In this document: piece by piece, positions 1 through 8,121 of the stretch
Position numbering within the stretch: the first letter of the stretch is position 1
Layout of the letters: the number at the start of each line of letters is the position of its first letter
Origin: Actinomycetota bacterium
GTDB lineage: Bacteria; Actinomycetota; Acidimicrobiia; Acidimicrobiales; Iamiaceae
DNA length: 37,465 nt
Assembly (NCBI GenBank): GCA_963169755.1
Contig: CAUJFC010000033.1
Location: 1-37,465 of the forward strand
Direction of reading: 5' to 3'
Translations under genes and position numbers: made by a program
The notes under the pieces: model-generated
What the model was told of the DNA's origin: nothing
Seen by the model: the letters and a program-made list of their open reading frames with translations, nothing else
Databases searched by the model: none

Positions 1-690
1 CAGCTCGGGGGACTCATCCCCGTCACCTAGACAGAATGGAGAGGGCGGAGCACCAGCGTCGACGGTTGTCAACTGGGCCGGGTCGAGTGTGGCCGACATC
101 CACGTGCTGGAGGTTGGAAGCGCAGTCCCCATCTGATGGCGAAACGCCTGGAGCTGCCTCGATGTGGCAGCGGCTGGTCCCATGAGCTGGACCTCGTCGA
201 ACACCCAGTGTGACCCGGAGTTCAACAAGCCGAAGGTGACCGGCCACGAGTACCGGCTGACCCCGTAACCACGGTTCAGGGCTCCTGAGAGACCCATGTC
301 CAGGGTGCAGACCACCACCGTGGGCTTGTGCGGGTTGAGCCGCCAAGTGTCGTCAGTCGACTGGCCGCCGAGCAGCGTTGCCAGACTCACCGTGTCAGAG
401 AGGTCGAGATTCTTGAGCAAGTTCTCGACCACGAGGGATACCTGCTCGACCAGCACCCGCATGGGCAGCGTGAACACCAGCCGCCGTGGCGTTGAGCCAC
501 GAACCTCAGGATCGGGATGATGCAACAGGCGGTATAGCCAGGCGACCACCACCGCCGACGTCTTGCCGCTCCCGGTCGGAGCCTCCAACAGTTCGGGGAG
601 GCCCTCCTCGGCGAGCCGGATCTGCCACGGATAGGGATCGAACCCCACGCCACGGCGGTAAAGATCAACGACATCAGTTCCAGCTGGCAC
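1..690 (-). CDS. cas3: CRISPR-associated helicase Cas3, N-terminal 230 aa, probable type I-G (I-U); truncated at left window edge
   Basis: Manual translation from GTG at 690 (complement) with AAAGGA upstream and in-frame TAG further upstream: VPAGTDVVDLYRRGVGFDPYPWQIRLAEEGLPELLEAPTGSGKTSAVVVAWLYRLLHHPDPEV...GSHWVFDEVQLMGPAAATSRQLQAF...STWMSATLDPAQL. Walker A (APTGSGKT), DEVQLMG box and MSATL motif; no stop to position 1. Not in the ORF track. Confidence 0.88.
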   Translation of the reverse strand, partial: MPAGTDVVDLYRRGVGFDPYPWQIRLAEEGLPELLEAPTGSGKTSAVVVAWLYRLLHHPDPEVRGSTPRRLVFTLPMRVLVEQVSLVVENLLKNLDLSDTVSLATLLGGQSTDDTWRLNPHKPTVVVCTLDMGLSGALNRGYGVSRYSWPVTFGLLNSGSHWVFDEVQLMGPAAATSRQLQAFRHQMGTALPTSSTWMSATLDPAQLTTVDAGAPPSPFCLGDGDESPEL

Positions 691-963
691 CAGAGATCCT
701 TTGGTCAGGGGGAGGGGTCGGTTCGCAGTGTCCTACTTGTACCTCCTGGCCGTGACAGTGGCCTCCTGGTTCAGTTGATCGAGCCGGATTCGTTGCCGGC
801 CACACCAGATCTGAATCCGCGTCGGGTGCCAGCGGTGGCCCACTGGGTTGCAGTCGTCGGATGACGCAGACCCGGCCCGGGCCGGGAAGTCCCCCCAACG
901 GCCAGAGCAACCTTCCCACTAGGTCATGCGGTCACCTCAAGCAGAATTTTCTTGGGAATTTGT

Positions 964-992
964 TGCGAACATATGTTCGATTCAGGTAGGGT
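964..992 (+). promoter_or_regulatory. Putative promoter with LexA/SOS box: -35 TTGCGA (964-969), 17-nt spacer, -10 TAGGGT (987-992); palindrome CGAACATATGTTCG at 966-979
   Basis: Perfect 14-bp palindrome matching the actinobacterial/Bacillus-type SOS box core CGAAC-N4-GTTCG, overlapping the -35 of a likely leaderless promoter for the ATG at 999. Confidence 0.75.
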
Positions 993-998
993 GTGGGC

Positions 999-2783
999 AT
1001 GACGGCGGCGGCCCCTTTCGATTCGGATAACTCTGCTAGTGGCGCTGGGTGTGGGCATGGCCATGCCCGTTCTGACGCTGCTGGTAGCCGGGGTCGTGCT
1101 GGTGAGTTCGGGGGGAACGCGGTGGGTGATGGGGGCTTGGAGCTGGCGGAGGTGGCCGGGTCGCTAATGGCCGACCTGTCGGGGGTGCTGAACGCTGCCC
1201 ATGGCGAGATGGTGCGCGTGATGGTCGAGGTATTGGCTGACGGGATGTGGACGGGGGAGGGGGTGTTGACTCCTCGTCAGTGGTTGGTGTGGCAGACGTC
1301 GTTGTCCGAGGCGTCGGCCACGGCGGTGGTGAATCTGGCTCGGCGGGCTGGAGAGCTGGAGGCCACGGTGGCGGCGTTGGCCGAGGGCCGGTTGTCGTTG
1401 GCTTCGGCGGGGTTGATCGCTCGGTTCGTTCCAGCGGAGTTCGAGGCTTCAGTGCTGGAGTTGGCGCCGCTGTTGACGGTGGGGCAGTTGCGGCGAACGG
1501 TGTCTCGGTATCAGTTCGATATCGATGATCCCGAGCGTGGGAAGTTTCCGAACCCGGCGGCTGGCCCGAACACCGACTCGGCCCCCGATGCCGGTGGCCC
1601 CGATGCCGCTGGCCCCGATGTCGGTCACGGTGCCCCCGATGCCGGTGCCTCCGATGGTTCTGGACCCGATGACTCGTACACGTCCTCGGCGTCGGATCAG
1701 TCCGCGTCATCCTCGCCAGCTTCAGCTGACGCTGCCAGCTCTGCCGAGTCCAACCCTGGTGACCGTGCTGGTGCTGGTGCTGGTGCTGGTGCTGGTGCTG
1801 GTGGGTTGTCGTCGGGGTGGTGGTTGGGTCGTGAGGAACGTCGTGAGGTGTCGTCGGGGGTGGATGACGACGGCAACTGGTGGATGTCGGTACATCTGCC
1901 GGCCGATGAGGGGGCGGTGGTGGCAGCGGCGTTGCAGGCGTTGCGTGATGATCTGTTTCGTCAAGAGTCGGCGGGTCTGGGCGAGGGGGATCGGCGGCCG
2001 AGGGTGTCGATGGCCGACGCCCTGTTGGCCATGGCCGAGGGGGCGTTGTCAGCAGGCGAGGCGAGGCTGCCGGGCACTGACCGCTATCTGGTGCATGCCC
2101 ATCTGGGAGCGTCTCCAGTGGGTGGTAACGAGTTGGGGCTGCATCTGGGGGTGGTGTTGCCTGATCACCTGCGGCACCTGTTGTCCTGTGACGGTCGGTT
2201 GCGGCCGGTGCTCGAGCGGGACGGAGTTCCGTGTTCGGTGGGTCGCTCGCAGCGAATCGTGCCTCGCCGGCTGCGCTTGCTGATCGAGCAGCGAGATGGT
2301 GGCTGCGTGGTGCCGGGGTGTGGTCGCCGGTTCGGCCTAGAGGTTCATCACATCGTTCATTGGGAACATGGTGGTGAGACCTCGACGGGGAACCTGGTGT
2401 GTCTGTGTCGTAAGCATCACCGGGCTCATCACCTCGGGTTGTTGGGGATCGTGGGCGACGCTGATGTAGGAATGCATTGTCCGGGCGGGGTGTGTTTCGC
2501 GGATCGGCGTGGGGCACCAATCGGGCCGGTCGGGGTTCCCAAGAACCCGCCGCCTGGTCGGTCAGTCACCCGTCACGCCGCCGATGTTGGTCTGGTGACC
2601 GGGCGGTTCGAACGGCCACTCGGAGAACGTCTCGACCCGTGGGCTGTGTCGTTCAAACCTCAACCACGATCCAGTCCCAAGTCCAGTCCCAAGTCCAGTC
2701 CCGACCCCGACGCAGGGCCAGGCCCTGAGCGCGACCCACGGGGCGACCCAGGGGGCGACCCTGGCGCTGACCCGGATAGGTGA
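999..2783 (+). CDS. DUF222 / 13E12-repeat family HNH endonuclease-domain protein
   Basis: C-terminal HNH motif CVVPGCGRRFGLEVHHIVHWEHGGETSTGNLVCLCRKHHRAHH; N-terminal DUF222-like region; ATG at 999 preferred over GTG at 993. Confidence 0.88.
   Translation: MTAAAPFDSDNSASGAGCGHGHARSDAAGSRGRAGEFGGNAVGDGGLELAEVAGSLMADLSGVLNAAHGEMVRVMVEVLADGMWTGEGVLTPRQWLVWQTSLSEASATAVVNLARRAGELEATVAALAEGRLSLASAGLIARFVPAEFEASVLELAPLLTVGQLRRTVSRYQFDIDDPERGKFPNPAAGPNTDSAPDAGGPDAAGPDVGHGAPDAGASDGSGPDDSYTSSASDQSASSSPASADAASSAESNPGDRAGAGAGAGAGAGGLSSGWWLGREERREVSSGVDDDGNWWMSVHLPADEGAVVAAALQALRDDLFRQESAGLGEGDRRPRVSMADALLAMAEGALSAGEARLPGTDRYLVHAHLGASPVGGNELGLHLGVVLPDHLRHLLSCDGRLRPVLERDGVPCSVGRSQRIVPRRLRLLIEQRDGGCVVPGCGRRFGLEVHHIVHWEHGGETSTGNLVCLCRKHHRAHHLGLLGIVGDADVGMHCPGGVCFADRRGAPIGPVGVPKNPPPGRSVTRHAADVGLVTGRFERPLGERLDPWAVSFKPQPRSSPKSSPKSSPDPDAGPGPERDPRGDPGGDPGADPDR
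1765..1803 (+). repeat. Hexanucleotide tandem repeat (GTGCTG)6 inside the HNH gene
   Basis: Six exact GTGCTG units at 1765-1800 plus a partial GTG; encodes Ala-Gly repeats. Confidence 0.95.
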
Positions 2784-2815
2784 CGGCAGTGGCCTGGTCG
2801 AGTTGGAGAGCGGTG

Positions 2816-3580
2816 TCAGCCGGCCTGGTGGTCGAAGAACTTGAGTTGTTCGCCGCCGCCGTGAACCACCAGGTTGGCGCCGCTCACGTAGGCGGCCAGG
2901 TCGCTGGCCAGGAACGCCACCGCATTGCCCACATCGGCTGGTTCGGCCACCCGGCCCAGGGGCACGGTTGCCGCAACGGCCGCCGCCCCTTCCGGGCCGC
3001 CGTAGTAGTCCTCGAACAGTTCGGTGCGCACCATTCCCGCCGACACGCAGTTGAGGCGAACCTTCGGTGCCCACTCCATGGCCAGGCTGGTGGTGAGGTT
3101 GATCAGCCCGGCCTTGGCCGCCCCGTACACCGCGGTGCCAGGCGAGGGCCGAAGCCCCGACAGGCTGGTCACGTTCACGATCGACCCACCGCCCTCCTGG
3201 GTCTGCATCACCCGATTGGCGGCTTGGGCCACGTGCAGGGCCGAGGTCAGATTCAGAGCCAGGATCTTCTCGCTGAATCGGGGCGACGCCGTAGCCGCCT
3301 CGGTGCCGGGGCTGCCACCGGCGTTGTTCACCGCCACGTCCAGTCGGCCCAGATCGTCCACGATCCCGTCCATCAGTTCGTTCACCGAGGCGTGGTCGGT
3401 GACGTCAGCGGCCCGGAACACAACTCCCTCGGGCAGGCTCCCCGCCTCGGGGGTGGAGCGCCCGCACACCACCACCGTGGCCCCCGCCGCCCGCAGTCGG
3501 TCCGTGATGCCCCGACCCACCCCCCGGGCTCCTCCGGTAACCAGTGCCACGCGTCCGTTGAGATCGATCGAGATCGTCAT
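2816..3580 (-). CDS. SDR family oxidoreductase
   Basis: MTISIDLNGRVALVTGGARGVGRGITDRL; NNAGG; YGAAKAGLINLT catalytic YxxxK. Confidence 0.9.
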   Translation of the reverse strand: MTISIDLNGRVALVTGGARGVGRGITDRLRAAGATVVVCGRSTPEAGSLPEGVVFRAADVTDHASVNELMDGIVDDLGRLDVAVNNAGGSPGTEAATASPRFSEKILALNLTSALHVAQAANRVMQTQEGGGSIVNVTSLSGLRPSPGTAVYGAAKAGLINLTTSLAMEWAPKVRLNCVSAGMVRTELFEDYYGGPEGAAAVAATVPLGRVAEPADVGNAVAFLASDLAAYVSGANLVVHGGGEQLKFFDHQAG

Positions 3581-4023
3581 GTATCGGCACCGTATAGAAC
3601 GGCGGTAGGCAACAGGCTCACTCCCGCACTGGCGGCGGCTTCACGCAGTCGTCGGTCCAAGGTGGCCAGCGGAAGTCCCCGGTGCAACGCCAACATCAGG
3701 TAGGCGGCGTCATATGAGCTCAGGTCATGGTGTCTGGCGGTGGCGGTCAATTCATCGAGGACCACCGGAGCCTGGTCCACGGCGATGGGAAGGGCAGCCA
3801 GCAGGCGTGAGATCTGGACGGCCTGAGCTTCCGAAATCCGACCACGGCGCTCGGCGACCGCCAACACGTTGGTCACCTCGAACGGCCACAACGACGGCAC
3901 CAGGGCTGATGCCGTGCGCAATTGCTCCAACAACACGTCGGTGTCGGCCGTGGCCTCGTCCTCGAACACCCAGGCCATGGCTACCGATGCATCGATGACG
4001 AAGCTGGGGCGAGGGGCGGTCAC
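3577..4023 (-). CDS. PIN-domain toxin, VapC-like
   Basis: FVIDASVAMAWVFEDE start, conserved PIN acidic residues (SSYDAAYLMLA, LATLDRRLR); GTG start overlapping the antitoxin stop. Confidence 0.85.
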   Translation of the reverse strand: MTAPRPSFVIDASVAMAWVFEDEATADTDVLLEQLRTASALVPSLWPFEVTNVLAVAERRGRISEAQAVQISRLLAALPIAVDQAPVVLDELTATARHHDLSSYDAAYLMLALHRGLPLATLDRRLREAAASAGVSLLPTAVLYGADT

Positions 4024-4265
4024 CGCCGGCCTTCGTCGATCATCGATCGCACGCTTTCAGGTCCGCGCCGCGTGCCCTTGCGAGCTCTCAGCAAGTCATC
4101 GATCGCTGTTTGGGTCGAGGCCTCGTCCGGGGGTGCGGGAACCAGGCGGGCGATCTCGCGCCCGTGGCGGGTGATCACCACGCTGCTGCCTCGCTCGACT
4201 TCGGCCAGCAGGCGCGCCAAGTGGGTTCTCACCTCGTAGGTCCCCATTCTGATCATGGCGTTCAT
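4020..4265 (-). CDS. Phd/YefM (VapB-like) antitoxin; start at 4265 or, if leaderless, 4256
   Basis: MIRMGTYEVRTHLARLLAEVERGSSVVITRHGREIARLVP is a typical Phd/YefM N-terminus; the ORF track shows this only as the tail of a long spurious ORF. 3-bp GTG/TGA overlap with the toxin start. Confidence 0.85.
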   Translation of the reverse strand: MNAMIRMGTYEVRTHLARLLAEVERGSSVVITRHGREIARLVPAPPDEASTQTAIDDLLRARKGTRRGPESVRSMIDEGRR

Positions 4266-4283
4266 TCTATTGGTCCCGCGTCC

Positions 4284-4308
4284 ACGACTGGTCGAAACGA
4301 CTGGTCGT
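4284..4308. promoter_or_regulatory. Tandem palindromic operator upstream of the first TA pair: two copies of ACGACTGGTCG
   Basis: Exact copies at 4284-4294 and 4297-4307 (13-bp period); ACGAC/GTCGT half-site symmetry; lies just upstream of a minus-strand -10-like TAGAAT at 4264-4269. Confidence 0.65.
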
Positions 4309-4362
4309 AAATACCGCGGGCGGGATGGTTGGAAGAGCGGTGGGCTACGGTGATCGGCGGAA

Positions 4363-4379
4363 TCTGACGACCTATCAGA
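4363..4379. promoter_or_regulatory. TCTGA-N7-TCAGA operator, copy 1 (TCTGACGACCTATCAGA)
   Basis: Palindromic arms; 15 nt upstream of the echA20-like ATG at 4395; shared with four other loci. Confidence 0.7.
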
Positions 4380-4394
4380 AAGTCTGGGGTCCAC

Positions 4395-5156
4395 ATGGGG
4401 ATCACGTCGCACGTCGACGAGCGGGGCATCGCTGAAGTGGTGATGGACAACCCGCCGGTGAACGCTCTCACCGTGGCCGGCTGGTTCGAGCTGGCCCACG
4501 TCATCCGCCGGCTCGGAGACGACCAGGCCGTGCGGGTGGTGGTGCTGCGGGCCGAGGGTCGGGGATTCAACGCCGGGGTCGACATCAAGGAGATGCAGGC
4601 CACCGAAGGGTTCCACGCCCTGATCGGCGCCAACCGAGGCTGCTATGAGGCGTTTGCCGCCGTCTACGAGTGCAAGGTGCCGGTGATCGCGGCCGTCAAC
4701 GGGTTCTGCGTGGGCGGCGGGATCGGGCTCATCGGAAACGCCGACGTGATCGTGGCCGCTGACGACGCCACCTTCGGCCTGCCCGAGGTCGACCGGGGCG
4801 CGCTGGGGGCCGCCACCCACCTGAGTCGCCTGGTCCCCCAACACAAGATGCGGGCCATGGTGTACACGTCGGCCACCGCCACTGCCCAAGAGCTGCACGC
4901 CTTCGGATCGGTGCTGCGGGTCGTTCCCCCCGCCCAACTGCGGGCCGCCGCCTTCGAGGTGGCCGAACAGATCGCCGCCAAGTCACCCACCGTGATCCGG
5001 GCCGCCAAAGAGTCGCTCAACGGCATCGACCTGTGGGACGTCAAGCGCAGCTACCGCTTTGAACAGGGCTTCACCTTCGAGCTGAACCTGTCGGGTGTGG
5101 CCGACGAGCACCGCGACGCCTTTGTCCAGAAGCGTGACACGGATGTGAGCAAGTGA
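4395..5156 (+). CDS. echA20: Enoyl-CoA hydratase/isomerase family protein, EchA20-like (steroid ring catabolism)
   Basis: Crotonase fold motifs (NPPVNALTVAGW, GRGFNAGVDIKEM, FCVGGGIGLIGNADVIVA); immediately followed by ipdA/ipdB-like genes as in the Mycobacterium tuberculosis HIP cluster. Confidence 0.8.
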   Translation: MGITSHVDERGIAEVVMDNPPVNALTVAGWFELAHVIRRLGDDQAVRVVVLRAEGRGFNAGVDIKEMQATEGFHALIGANRGCYEAFAAVYECKVPVIAAVNGFCVGGGIGLIGNADVIVAADDATFGLPEVDRGALGAATHLSRLVPQHKMRAMVYTSATATAQELHAFGSVLRVVPPAQLRAAAFEVAEQIAAKSPTVIRAAKESLNGIDLWDVKRSYRFEQGFTFELNLSGVADEHRDAFVQKRDTDVSK

Positions 5157-6085
5157 GCGACGACCAGAACTACCCGGCCCCGGCCGACAAGCGCCTCACC
5201 GAAGACGAGGTCGTGTCCCGCCTCAGCTCGGGCATGACCATCGGTATCGGCGGCTGGGGAAGCCGCCGCAAGCCCATGTCACTGGTGCGCGCCATCCTGC
5301 GCAGCGACCTGACCGACCTCCATCTGGTCACCTTCGGTGGCCCCGAGGTCGGCATGTTGTGCGCCGCCGGCAAGGTCGCCCACCTCACCTTCGCCTTCGT
5401 GGCCCCCGACGTGGGCCCGGCTGCAATCCTCGAACCCCACTTCCGGGCTGCCCGGCAGTCCGGCGCCATCGAGTGCACCGAACTCGACGAAGGCATGCTG
5501 CTGTTGGGACTCCAGGCTGCGGCCTGGCGGGTGCCCTTCCTGCCGACTCGGGTGGGTCTGGGGTCAGACCTGCACCTGGTCAACCCGGGACTGGCCACGG
5601 TGCGCTCTCCCTACCCAGGGCCCGATGGCGGCGAAGGCGAAGAGCTGATCGCCCAGCCGGCCATCGAGCTCGATGCCGCGCTGTGCCACCTGAACGTGGG
5701 TGACAGCCGAGGCAACGCTGCCTTCACCGGTCCCGACCTCTACTTCGACGACCTCATGCTCGAAGCCACCCGCGACGGAGGCCGGTTCATCTCGGTCGAA
5801 CGTCTCGTCGCCACCGACGGTCTGGTCGAAGCGGCCGGCGACGTGACCCGCCTGCGGGTGAGCCGCATGTTCGTCGACGGGGTGGTCGAGGCCCCCAACG
5901 GTGCCCACCCCACGTCGTGTGACCCTGACCGCCCCCGAGACGAGGCGTTCCAGAAGGAGTACCTGGCCACGGCCAAGGACCCCGCCGACTGGGAGGCGTT
6001 CCGGTCCCGTTGGCTGTCGTTCGCCACCGAAGCCGAGTACCAGGCCGCCCTGGCCACCCGTTCCAACGAGGAGAACCAGCCGTGA
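5153..6085 (+). CDS. ipdA: CoA-transferase-like subunit alpha, IpdA-like
   Basis: RLTEDEVVSRLSSGMTIGIGGWGSRRKPMSLVRAILRSDLTDLHLVTFGGPEVGML; GTG start overlapping the echA20 stop. Confidence 0.85.
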   Translation: MSDDQNYPAPADKRLTEDEVVSRLSSGMTIGIGGWGSRRKPMSLVRAILRSDLTDLHLVTFGGPEVGMLCAAGKVAHLTFAFVAPDVGPAAILEPHFRAARQSGAIECTELDEGMLLLGLQAAAWRVPFLPTRVGLGSDLHLVNPGLATVRSPYPGPDGGEGEELIAQPAIELDAALCHLNVGDSRGNAAFTGPDLYFDDLMLEATRDGGRFISVERLVATDGLVEAAGDVTRLRVSRMFVDGVVEAPNGAHPTSCDPDRPRDEAFQKEYLATAKDPADWEAFRSRWLSFATEAEYQAALATRSNEENQP

Positions 6086-6867
6086 CCTCCACCGATCTGT
6101 CCGGGCTGGTCGCCCGCGCCGACGTCTGCGCGGTGGCGGTGGCCGACTGCTTCCGGGGTGACGGCGAGATCCTCGCCAACCCCATTGGCACCATCCCCAT
6201 GATCGGTGGCCGTCTGGCCCGGGCCACCTGGGAACCCGATCTGATGATGACCGACGGCGAGGCCGCCCTCATCGCCAACGACGCTGCCGTGCCCGCCCGT
6301 GCCGACCGGGTGTTCGAGACCTGGAACCCCTACCGCCGCATGTTCGATGTGGTGTGGAGCGGCCGCCGTCACGTGATGATGGGCGCCACCCAGGTCGACC
6401 GCTACGGCAACCAGAACATCGCCGCTCTGGGCGGAACTCCCACCCGGCCCCGCACCCAACTTCTCGGGTTCCGGGGAGCGCCGGGTAACACCATCAATGA
6501 CGTCACCTCTTACTGGGTGCCCGCCCACGGTCCCAAGGTGTTCGTGGAGGCCGTCGATGTGGTCACCGGTGTGGGCTACGACCGGGCCGCCGCGCTCGGC
6601 GAGACGGCGGCACGGTTCCACGAGATCCGCCGGGTGGTGTCCAACCTCGGGGTGTTCGACTTCGAGACACCCGACCACTCGATGCGGATCCGCTCGCTTC
6701 ACCCCGGGGTCACCGTCGACGAGGTGGTGGCCGCCACCGGCTTCGAGTTGGTCATCCCCGACGAGATCCCGACGTCGCGGCTGCCCACCCCCGACGAGCT
6801 GCGCCTGCTCGACGAGGTGATCGACCCGGCCGGTACCCGTCACCGCGAGGTCCCCGACCCAACCTGA
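6082..6867 (+). CDS. ipdB: CoA-transferase-like subunit beta, IpdB-like (true start GTG 6082, not 6010)
   Basis: MTSTDLSGLVARADVCAVAVADCFRGDGEILANPIGTIPMIGGRLARATWEPDLMMTDGEA; GTGA overlap with the ipdA stop. Confidence 0.85.
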   Translation: MTSTDLSGLVARADVCAVAVADCFRGDGEILANPIGTIPMIGGRLARATWEPDLMMTDGEAALIANDAAVPARADRVFETWNPYRRMFDVVWSGRRHVMMGATQVDRYGNQNIAALGGTPTRPRTQLLGFRGAPGNTINDVTSYWVPAHGPKVFVEAVDVVTGVGYDRAAALGETAARFHEIRRVVSNLGVFDFETPDHSMRIRSLHPGVTVDEVVAATGFELVIPDEIPTSRLPTPDELRLLDEVIDPAGTRHREVPDPT

Positions 6868-6871
6868 CGGT

Positions 6872-7537
6872 TCAGCAGCGGTTGGTGGTGCGAGTCGAGA
6901 CGATGTCGTGCTCGTCGATGTCGAGCACCACGCACGGGGGACCTTCGTCGGGCTCGAACAGCACTGCGGCACGGCCATTGCCCACCACTAGGTCCCGGGT
7001 CTGAACGCCGGATACACCCAGCAGTTCGGCCACCGGGTCGGTCGAGGGCGGGTTGTCGTCCCACGCGAGCACCAGCCACGACTGCCACTCGGGTTCGAGC
7101 TTCTCGATCTCGGCTACGCCCAGGTCGACTCGCCGGGCGGCCACCTCCAGGCGGGTCCGCACCTTGTCGAGCCGGGCAGAGTCCCGCGCGTCGGTGATAC
7201 CCGCCCACAATCCGACCGCCACGAACCCGGTGACCAGCAGGGCCAGGGCGGCGTTGGCCAGCACGTAGGCCACCCGCCGAGGTACCGGTAGGGGAGCGAG
7301 CGGATCGGGCTCGGGCTCGCGGGCCCGGCGCCAGGCTCCACCGCTGATCCATCCCCAGAACACAGCAGCCCCGGCCACCGCGGTGACCACCTGCCAGGGC
7401 GAGCCGAATCCGGTTCGAACCGTCACCGAGATGGCCCACAGCCCGGCGACCACTGTGGTCACGGCCACCAACGCGGCGATCGCCGCCAAGCCCAGCCAGC
7501 CCCAGCGAGGCCGGGGTTGGTCGAGGTCGTCCATCAC
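6872..7537 (-). CDS. Hypothetical membrane protein
   Basis: Hydrophobic segments WLGLAAIAALVAVTTVVAGLWAISV, WQVVTAVAGAAVFWGWI and VLANAALALLVTGFVAVGLWAG. Confidence 0.65.
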   Translation of the reverse strand: MMDDLDQPRPRWGWLGLAAIAALVAVTTVVAGLWAISVTVRTGFGSPWQVVTAVAGAAVFWGWISGGAWRRAREPEPDPLAPLPVPRRVAYVLANAALALLVTGFVAVGLWAGITDARDSARLDKVRTRLEVAARRVDLGVAEIEKLEPEWQSWLVLAWDDNPPSTDPVAELLGVSGVQTRDLVVGNGRAAVLFEPDEGPPCVVLDIDEHDIVSTRTTNRC

Positions 7538-7596
7538 CGTGACGCTAATGGCGGGGTCGCCCTCACCAGTGGGTCGGTTGGCCTACGCTGCCGAAC

Positions 7597-8070
7597 GTGG
7601 TTAGTGACCGGTATCGAATGCACCGTCTCCGCGCGGGCGATGAGTGGGTGCTGGGCACCCTGGCCCGGGGCAACGCCCGCTTCGGCGACGACAGTGAGCA
7701 GGAATGGCTTCCCCCTCTTGGCAGCGAGGAGGCCTCCAAGTTCGTCAACGACCCTCGCACCATCTGTGTGGTGGCCATCGACATGGGAACCAATCACATA
7801 GCCGGATTCGTTTACGGCTGCGTGCTGTACCGCCGCCACACCAAGCTCGAGCATCTCTGCGTGTACGAGATGGGCATCGACATCGACCATCGCAGCGAAG
7901 GGGTGGGGCCCCTCCTGTTGGAGGGCATCGCCGGTGAGGCCCGCCGGATGGGTATCGACCGGGGCTTTGTCATCACCTCCGAGAGCAACCGCGAGGCGGT
8001 CAAGCTCTACAGCGATTTCGGCGCCAGCCGCAGCCCCGGCAACGACCTGCTGTTCGGCCTGCACTTCTGA
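7597..8070 (+). CDS. GNAT family N-acetyltransferase
   Basis: YEMGIDIDHRSEGVGPLLLEGIAGEARRMGIDRGFVITSESNREAVKLYSDFGA; GTG start 7 nt after a TACGCT -10-like element. Confidence 0.8.
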   Translation: MVSDRYRMHRLRAGDEWVLGTLARGNARFGDDSEQEWLPPLGSEEASKFVNDPRTICVVAIDMGTNHIAGFVYGCVLYRRHTKLEHLCVYEMGIDIDHRSEGVGPLLLEGIAGEARRMGIDRGFVITSESNREAVKLYSDFGASRSPGNDLLFGLHF

Positions 8071-8121
8071 GCACCGCAGGCGATCTTCAGCTCGGGGTGC
8101 TGGGCTCCTACGCTTCCAGCC

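Noticed and set aside
674-919. 81-aa minus-strand ORF upstream of cas3
   Set aside because: Overlaps the cas3 start, no recognizable motif, low-information Pro/Gly/Arg composition.
1765-1803. Hexamer repeats considered as CRISPR-like
   Set aside because: Pure tandem hexamers without spacers, inside a coding sequence. No CRISPR array seen in this window despite the cas3 fragment.
1036-2520. 494-aa minus-strand ORF opposite the HNH gene
   Set aside because: Composition is His/Pro/Thr/Arg-rich, typical of antisense reading of high-GC coding DNA; the plus strand has clear HNH motifs.
2780-3703. 307-aa plus-strand ORF over the SDR and PIN genes
   Set aside because: Antisense artefact; the minus strand encodes clear SDR and PIN motifs.
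4020-4937. 305-aa ORF ending in the antitoxin
   Set aside because: Only the last 78-81 codons resemble a protein family; the upstream part is antisense to echA20.
6863-6874. CTGACGGTTCAG at the ipdB stop as a sixth copy of the steroid operator
   Set aside because: Spacing and arms do not match TCTGA-N7-TCAGA, and it lies at the gene end.
5740-6978. 412-aa minus-strand ORF over ipdA/ipdB
   Set aside because: Antisense to well-supported CoA-transferase genes; no recognizable domain.
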